From Moraxella nasibovis (GTDB lineage: Bacteria; Pseudomonadota; Gammaproteobacteria; Pseudomonadales; Moraxellaceae): 64,000 bases of DNA. Positions within the stretch are counted from its first letter, which is position 1, and the number at the start of each line of letters is the position of its first letter. Positions 59,004 to 64,000 of the stretch are shown here, piece by piece. The DNA lies in the NCBI RefSeq assembly GCF_029581575.1, contig NZ_CP089975.1:620001-684000 (forward strand), written 5' to 3'. Position numbers and translations under genes: made by a program. A model generated the notes under the pieces. The model saw only the letters and a list, made by a program, of their open reading frames with translations, ran no database searches and was not told the DNA's origin.

Positions 59004-61335
59004 CTTTATCCTCCCAGCTTGACAGACGCTTGATGATTTTATAGAACAGAGTGTTCTTTTTATAGTCGCCTTTTTTATTTCTATCATTGATTGCCATGTC
59101 TGTCAAGATAAACAACGCATCATAAATGCTGTCAATGGCGTAAATATGAAATTGTCCATTTTTAACCGCTTCTACAATGCCATCATTGAGCATCAATTGA
59201 CCGACATTGGTTTTTGGAATGATCACGCCCTGTGAGCCTGTCAAACCACGCTCAAAGCAGGCATCAAAAAATCCTGTGATTTTTTCATTCACACCGCCAA
59301 TCGCTTGAGCGTCCCCAAGCTGATTCATAGAGCCTGTGATGGCGATGGCTTGGTTGATTGGCACATCTGCCAAGGCGGACAAAAGCACCGCACACTCCGC
59401 CAGAGTCGCACTATCGCCATCAATGTGGGCGTAGCTTTGCTCAAAGGCGAGGCTGGCAGAAAAGTGTAATTCGCTAAATTCACTAAACAGCGAGCGTAAA
59501 AAGCTCGTCATAATCAGCATTCCTTTGGCGTGCAAACTACCCCCTAGCTCCACATCTCGCTCAATGTCTAGGATTTCGCCTGTGCCAAACTTTGGAGCGA
59601 TGAGTGCAGTCAATCGGGCAGGCAGACCAAATTCGCTGTCGGCATAGGCGATGATGGTTAGGGCGTTGATTTGTCCTGTGGCAAAGCCGTCTGTCTTGAT
59701 GAGTTGTTGCCCGTTTTGAATTTCTTGCCAATACAGCTCTTTAAGATGGCTTTTGCGGTCTTTGATGTCATCTAGGGCTTGTTTGACATGATGGGCGGCA
59801 ACCACGCTTGATGATTTGTCGTCCGAGCTGTTACATAAGCGCTGCCATCTGGCAGACTCGACCAGCAGTTGTAACAACCTGTCGCTGTGCAAGTCAAGCT
59901 TGTTTTTATCATCGGCATAGACGGACAATTCGTCCAAAATCACCGCAAAGGCTGTCTTGTCAAACTCTGGCAGTTCATGCGTGTGTATCATGTCGGTCAT
60001 TTTTGCGATGAAAAATCGCTCGCTGTGGCTGTCTCGTGCCACCGTGTCGTGAAAATCGGCACGGATTTTAAAGACGCTGTTAAATTCTGGTTCAAATTCC
60101 AAAAGTTCATAATACAACTCTGGTTCGCCAAGCAAAATCACCTTGACTGACAGATCTACGCTGTCAGGCTCAAGCGACACCGACCCTGTCAAAGTCAGCA
60201 TTTGTTCAAGGCTTGAGATGGCGAGCTTTTTGGATTGCAAGGCTCGTTTTAGCCCTTGCCATGCATAAGGGTGTTCAAGTAAGGCGGATGCTTCAAGCAA
60301 AAGATAGCCGCCATTAGCACGGTGCAATGCCCCTGCCCGAATCATACTGGCGTCGGTCAAAATCGTGCCAAGCTGGGTGGTGTATTCAATATGCCCAAGT
60401 AAATTTGGGTGTGTGGGCATATCTTCAAAGACAATCGGGGCGCCGTCATCAGGCGTGTGGCTGACCACGACATTGACATAATAGCGGTTGGGCGTGTTGC
60501 CGACCGTTTTTACCATAAAATCTTCGTCATGCTCTACGATAAACAAGATATTGTTGATGATGTCTTGTTCGTAGGCTTTTAGGTATTGGGCGATGTGTTT
60601 GTTGTTGGTGCTGTATTTTTTGTCAATGGGACTAAGTAATGGCGTGATGATTTTTTTGATGAGTGTTTCATGCAAATCATCAATTTTTTGATTGACTTCG
60701 TTTTCTAGATTATCCAGCTCAATGTTGATTTTGGCAAGTTGTTTTTGTAATTTATCAAGGGCGGTGTTGCTGACGGGTTTTTGGTCGTCAATGGGGGTCA
60801 GCACCGCTTTTTGGTCGGTAGATTGGAGTAGGGTTAGGTTGTGCGATTTGGCGGCGACATTGAGTTTGTCAATCAAGGCGCGCTCTTGTTTTTGGGCGGA
60901 TTGCTTGATGGTGGTGATGCTGTTTTGGTAGCTGATACTGGCAAATTTGCTCAGCACCTTTTGATAAAGTGTGTGCCAAAGTTTGTGCATGTCTTTGGCG
61001 AACAGCTCGCCTTGTCCACTAGGTAGGCTTAGGGCGATGGGCTTTCTGGGTTTGTCAAAATCATGCACATAGACCAAATCAGGTGGCGTGGGTTCGTTCT
61101 TGGCACGCTCACGCAATAGGCGTGTGATGATGGTGCGTTTGCCCAAGCCATTTTCGCCCACCGCAAAAACATGATAGCCATTGGCGTGAATGTCTAAGGC
61201 GATATCGATGGCTTTGACGGCACGCTTTTGCCCAAAAGTAACATCGAAAGCGTCGGCGACGGACAGGCTTTTGGGGTCGGTACGGCGTTTTAGGTCGGTG
61301 TGGTCTAGGCGAAATTTTGTCAATCGATCGGTCAT
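58990..61335 (-). CDS. Lon-like ATP-dependent protease (AAA+ with S16 protease domain)
   Basis: 781-aa cytoplasmic protease in the LonB/YcbZ group. The ATP-binding motif is VGENGLGKRTIITRLLRERA near the N terminus (about 58-77). A long helical insertion (150-260) precedes the rest of the ATPase region (RANGGYLLLEASALLEHPYAWQGLKRALQ). The S16 protease domain (about 565-770) has the catalytic Ser in HIDGDSATLAECAVLLSAL and Lys in GGVNEKITGFFDACFERGL. Both catalytic residues are intact. No Lon N-terminal substrate domain is present. The lipoprotein gene overlaps its 3' end by 14 bp. Confidence 0.9.
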   Translation of the reverse strand: MTDRLTKFRLDHTDLKRRTDPKSLSVADAFDVTFGQKRAVKAIDIALDIHANGYHVFAVGENGLGKRTIITRLLRERAKNEPTPPDLVYVHDFDKPRKPIALSLPSGQGELFAKDMHKLWHTLYQKVLSKFASISYQNSITTIKQSAQKQERALIDKLNVAAKSHNLTLLQSTDQKAVLTPIDDQKPVSNTALDKLQKQLAKINIELDNLENEVNQKIDDLHETLIKKIITPLLSPIDKKYSTNNKHIAQYLKAYEQDIINNILFIVEHDEDFMVKTVGNTPNRYYVNVVVSHTPDDGAPIVFEDMPTHPNLLGHIEYTTQLGTILTDASMIRAGALHRANGGYLLLEASALLEHPYAWQGLKRALQSKKLAISSLEQMLTLTGSVSLEPDSVDLSVKVILLGEPELYYELLEFEPEFNSVFKIRADFHDTVARDSHSERFFIAKMTDMIHTHELPEFDKTAFAVILDELSVYADDKNKLDLHSDRLLQLLVESARWQRLCNSSDDKSSSVVAAHHVKQALDDIKDRKSHLKELYWQEIQNGQQLIKTDGFATGQINALTIIAYADSEFGLPARLTALIAPKFGTGEILDIERDVELGGSLHAKGMLIMTSFLRSLFSEFSELHFSASLAFEQSYAHIDGDSATLAECAVLLSALADVPINQAIAITGSMNQLGDAQAIGGVNEKITGFFDACFERGLTGSQGVIIPKTNVGQLMLNDGIVEAVKNGQFHIYAIDSIYDALFILTDMAINDRNKKGDYKKNTLFYKIIKRLSSWEDKDEGK

Positions 61336-61448
61336 TATAAAATCGTGAATTATCGTGTAAAAGGGTGTATTTTAACAGATTAAAACATGATAAAATAGTC
61401 TATTTTAACAAAGCGCACCTGACATCAAGCGCACCAAAAGGAATGCTC

Positions 61449-62198
61449 ATGGGACACATCGTTTGTAGTACAAGTGGCGGCGTGCTAGAAATCCGCCTAA
61501 ACCGCCCAGACAAGAAAAACGCCATCACCGATGCGATGTATGGCGACATGATAGGCGCCATGAAAGGGGCGTTGGACGATGATGGGGTGCGTGCCGTGCT
61601 ATTCACGGCGGCGGGCGATTTTTTCTGTTCTGGCAATGATTTGGCAGACTTTTTGGCGGTCAGCACGCAAGGTGGTGGCGATGAGCTCAAAGCATGGCAA
61701 TTCATCCGCCTGCTTGCTGATTACCCAAAGCCCATCGTGGCGGCGGTGACGGGTGCTGGCGTGGGTATTGGCACGACGCTGTTGCTGCATTGTGATTTGG
61801 CGTATGTTCACAAAGAGGCACGCCTAACCACACCTTTTGTCAATTTGGCGCTCGTGCCAGAGGCGGCGTCTAGCCTGCTACTTACCCAAAAAATCGGTCA
61901 TGCCAAAGCGTTTGAGATGTTCGTCTTGGGTGAGGCGATGACAGGCGAGATGGCGGTGGACTGTGGACTTGCCAATGCTTGCTTTGATGAGGTTGATGAG
62001 GTGGTGCAAACCGCCCGTCAAAAAGCACAACAGATTGCGACCAAGTCAGCCCAAGCGGTGCGATACACCAAGTCTTTGATGCGTGATTCTGCCAAAATCA
62101 TCTCGCAGATGACCGCAGAAAAAGACTGCTTTGCCAAGTGCCTTGCAAGCGATGATGCTCGGATGATTTTTGAAAAATTTTTGAATAAATCAAAATGA
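61449..62198 (+). CDS. Enoyl-CoA hydratase/isomerase family protein
   Basis: Crotonase-fold enzyme, 249 aa. LEIRLNRPDKKNAITDAMYGDM, FTAAGDFFCSGNDLADF (oxyanion-hole GxxFCxGxDL pattern) and KPIVAAVTGAGVGIGTTLLLHCDLAYV are conserved, as is LGEAMTGEMAVDCGLANACF. The active-site acid in the ENxxLxxE equivalent reads VPEAASSLLLTQ, so an isomerase or hydratase of PaaG/FadB-like type is likely but the reaction is not fixed. The start at 61449 is chosen since AAGGA (61438-61442) is 6 bp upstream; an ATG at 61443 abuts it. It is divergent from the Lon-like gene. Confidence 0.9.
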   Translation: MGHIVCSTSGGVLEIRLNRPDKKNAITDAMYGDMIGAMKGALDDDGVRAVLFTAAGDFFCSGNDLADFLAVSTQGGGDELKAWQFIRLLADYPKPIVAAVTGAGVGIGTTLLLHCDLAYVHKEARLTTPFVNLALVPEAASSLLLTQKIGHAKAFEMFVLGEAMTGEMAVDCGLANACFDEVDEVVQTARQKAQQIATKSAQAVRYTKSLMRDSAKIISQMTAEKDCFAKCLASDDARMIFEKFLNKSK

Positions 62199-62247
62199 TG
62201 CGGCGCTTCACCCATCCATTTACCGCTTGTACCTGAGTGACGATACC

Positions 62248-62913
62248 ATGACTTACCATAAAATTTCTGCTTATGCAGACGACTTTGCCCGTGATTTACA
62301 GCGATTTGCCCATGAACTGCAATTGTCTTTTAGTCAGACGCAAATCGAGCAGCTGCTTAGATACTTAGACAATCTACTTTTGTGGACAAAGGCGTATAAT
62401 TTGACCGCCATTACCGCCCCAAAAGAGGCGTTCGTTAAGCATATTTTGGATTGTTTGGCGATTGTGGCGGATTTGCCAAAGAGCGAATCATCAAATGTCA
62501 GCGTGCTAGACATCGGCACGGGCGCAGGCTTGCCGTCTGTCATCATTGCCATCATGCGACCTGACTGGCAAGTGACCGCCCTTGACAGCAATGGCAAAAA
62601 AGTGCGTTTTATTCGTCAGATGGCAGGCGAGCTAAAACTTACCAACATCGCGCCTGTGGCAAGTCGCATTGAGGAATTTGAGGGCGAGTTTGATGTCATT
62701 ACTTCTCGTGCCTTTGCCAGCCTTGAAGATTTTGTGATGCTTGCCAAGCCCTATTTAAAGGCAGATGGCGTGCTGTATGCCATGAAAGGCAAAGTGCCAA
62801 GCGATGACGACAAAAAAGCCCTTAGCGACTGGCAAATAGCCGTCAAGCCTGTCGTTGTGCCGACTTTGCCTGATGAGCGTTGTGTGGTGTATCTGCACAA
62901 ACTTGGTGCGTGA
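62248..62913 (+). CDS. rsmG: 16S rRNA (guanine527-N7)-methyltransferase RsmG
   Basis: SAM-dependent enzyme that methylates G527 of 16S rRNA. LLLWTKAYNLTAITAPKEAFVKHILDCLAIV is the hallmark N-terminal region; VLDIGTGAGLPSVIIAI is the SAM motif, followed by LDSNGKKVRFIRQ, VASRIEEF and the TSRAFASLEDFVMLAKPYL segment. The ATG at 62248 gives 221 aa (E. coli 207); a TTG at 62227 is also in frame. It precedes parA and parB, the usual gidB-parA-parB order near an origin. I see no mnmG beside it. Confidence 0.95.
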   Translation: MTYHKISAYADDFARDLQRFAHELQLSFSQTQIEQLLRYLDNLLLWTKAYNLTAITAPKEAFVKHILDCLAIVADLPKSESSNVSVLDIGTGAGLPSVIIAIMRPDWQVTALDSNGKKVRFIRQMAGELKLTNIAPVASRIEEFEGEFDVITSRAFASLEDFVMLAKPYLKADGVLYAMKGKVPSDDDKKALSDWQIAVKPVVVPTLPDERCVVYLHKLGA

Positions 62914-62968
62914 TTTTATCATTTTGTACGATTTATCATTTATAAGCTATTGATTTTGAAGGTATTTT

Positions 62969-63787
62969 ATGGAAATTATTGCAATCGCCAACCAAAAAGG
63001 CGGTGTGGGTAAGACGACGACGGCGGTGAACCTTGCCGCAGCGCTGTCTGTGATTGGCAAAAAAAAGGTCTTGCTCATCGACTTAGACCCACAAGGCAAC
63101 GCCACGACAGGTGCGGGGCTTGACAAAAATGAGCTTGAAAATAGCATCGTAGATGTGCTGCTTGACGGCGTCAAATTGCACAAAGTCATCGAAAAAGACA
63201 CGCAAGCTGGCTTTGACATGGTGGGGGCGAACCGTGATTTGGCAGGGATTGACATGTCTTTGGCAGATGTGGAAGATGCGCCATTTTTATTAAAAAAAGC
63301 CATCAAAGCCGCCAAAAAAAGCGGAAAATTTGGCTATGATTATGTCATCATGGACTGTGCGCCAAGCCTGAGCATCTTGACGGTGAACGCCTTTGCGGTG
63401 GCAAAAAATGTCATCATCCCCATGCAGTGTGAGTATTATGCCTTGGAGGGTGTGGTGGATTTGATTGACACCATCAAGCGCCTAAAATCCATCAATGAAG
63501 AGCTGCATGTGCGTGGTGTGGTGCGCACGATGTTCGATGGGCGAAACACGCTGGCGCAAGATGTCTCTGCTGAGCTTGAAAGCTACTTTGGGCAGCTGCT
63601 GTATAAGACCGCCATTCCCAGAAGTGTGCGTCTGGCGGAGGCGCCAAGCTTTGGGCAGTCGATTTTTGGCTACGAAAAATCGTCCAAAGGGGCGATCGCT
63701 TATCATGCCTTGATGAATGAAGTTATGGAGCAGTCTGACAGACCTGAGCTATTTAAAGCGAAAGTGCGTGCGCAGTTTGACTGGTAG
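62969..63787 (+). CDS. parA: Chromosome-partitioning ATPase ParA (Soj)
   Basis: Deviant Walker A ATPase of the MinD/ParA family that moves ParB-parS complexes. The motif is NQKGGVGKTTTAVNLA, Walker A' region VLLIDLDPQGNATTGAG, and YVIMDCAPSLSILTVNAFAVAKNVIIPMQCEYYALEGV is the Walker B neighbourhood. DGRNTLAQDVSAELESYF and PRSVRLAEAPSFGQSIFGYEKSSKGAIAYHALMNEV are typical. At 272 aa it is slightly longer than usual (about 255-265). It is cotranscribed with or closely followed by parB (153-bp gap). No parS sequence was noticed in the window. Confidence 0.95.
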   Translation: MEIIAIANQKGGVGKTTTAVNLAAALSVIGKKKVLLIDLDPQGNATTGAGLDKNELENSIVDVLLDGVKLHKVIEKDTQAGFDMVGANRDLAGIDMSLADVEDAPFLLKKAIKAAKKSGKFGYDYVIMDCAPSLSILTVNAFAVAKNVIIPMQCEYYALEGVVDLIDTIKRLKSINEELHVRGVVRTMFDGRNTLAQDVSAELESYFGQLLYKTAIPRSVRLAEAPSFGQSIFGYEKSSKGAIAYHALMNEVMEQSDRPELFKAKVRAQFDW

Positions 63788-63940
63788 TATTCGGTTGGCA
63801 AAAATTCATCAAAATCATAAAACAATGACAAAAATTGTGCTAAAATGTCGGTTTTGTTTTAAGCGATTATTGATTGAAGTGGCTTGATTGGCTGATTGGC
63901 TAAAAGTTGGTTCAGAGTTGGTTAAAAACTGGAAAATGAC

Positions 63941-64000
63941 ATGAAAAAGCGTGGACTTGGTGCAAAGCGTGGCTTAGATGCGCTGATGGGTAGCCTAAAA
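63941..64000 (+). CDS. parB: Chromosome-partitioning protein ParB, first 20 codons (gene runs off the right edge)
   Basis: The reading frame from ATG 63941 encodes MKKRGLGAKRGLDALMGSLK, the usual ParB opening (KRGLGxGLDALxG). The position 153 bp after parA on the same strand supports the call. The ribosome site is weak (TGGAAAATGAC). Only the N-terminal segment that interacts with ParA is inside the window; the CTPase, HTH and dimer domains are not visible. Confidence 0.88.
   Translation, partial: MKKRGLGAKRGLDALMGSLK

Noticed and set aside
62900-64000. parS site near parAB
   Set aside because: I looked for TGTTTCACGTGAAACA-like palindromes here and elsewhere in the window and saw none.

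Overview
The window reads as ordinary Gram-negative gammaproteobacterial chromosome. The most likely source is Moraxella or a close relative in the Moraxellaceae. Support comes from the moderate to low GC content, outer-membrane genes (lptE, lpxB, lpxH, a hemoglobin/transferrin-type TonB receptor), Moraxella-like gene content, and a rsmG-parA-parB end that usually lies near the chromosomal origin. The species assignment is inference; no rRNA gene is present. I see no prophage, intact insertion sequence, CRISPR array or integrative element.

Layout. 1-1444 holds the 5' part of argS (minus). 1735-7977 is a complete phosphate module: a Pho box, pstS-pstC-pstA-pstB and phoB-phoR, without phoU. 8001-11759 (minus) holds an ASCH protein, a GNAT acetyltransferase, ilvA with a small coupled repeat-bearing gene, and a YebC-family gene. 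11838-18329 holds a small lipoprotein, a voltage-sensor K+ channel with a zinc ribbon, a TonB receptor, a rhomboid protease, lpxH, ppiB and a decayed YoeB-like toxin gene. 18510-23349 (plus) holds glnS, ispH and recJ. 23671-24023 holds tRNA-Asn and two tRNA-Lys genes, followed by macAB and the leuS-lptE-holA operon (all minus). 31988-41097 holds an ArsC-like protein, argB, dut, lrgAB, a PIN-like nuclease candidate, htpX, a lytic transglycosylase, and a nitroreductase divergent from a LysR regulator. 41274-50382 holds lpxB-rnhB, glnK-amtB, an Smr protein, two EamA transporters, aroG and ispB. 50446-61335 holds two META-like lipoproteins, a third EamA transporter, a WG-repeat protein, rep, a large membrane protein of the so-called site-specific recombinase family, tRNA-Pro and a Lon-like protease. 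61449-64000 holds an enoyl-CoA hydratase, rsmG, parA and the first codons of parB.

How the parts work together. PhoR and PhoB sense phosphate and should drive pstSCAB through the well-formed Pho box. GlnK and AmtB form a nitrogen-status and ammonium-uptake pair. LptE, LpxB and LpxH serve lipopolysaccharide synthesis and export. MacAB should pair with a TolC-like protein encoded elsewhere.

Most unusual observations: several families of short interspersed palindromic or MITE-like repeats, one of which lies in frame inside macB; the YoeB toxin relic; the PIN-like protein with three similar C-terminal modules; the K+ channel with a terminal Cys4 zinc ribbon; the 33-bp tandem repeats in the gene coupled to ilvA; and the large multi-pass protein whose family name (recombinase) does not fit its sequence. 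I found no clear multi-gene system that I would call undescribed.
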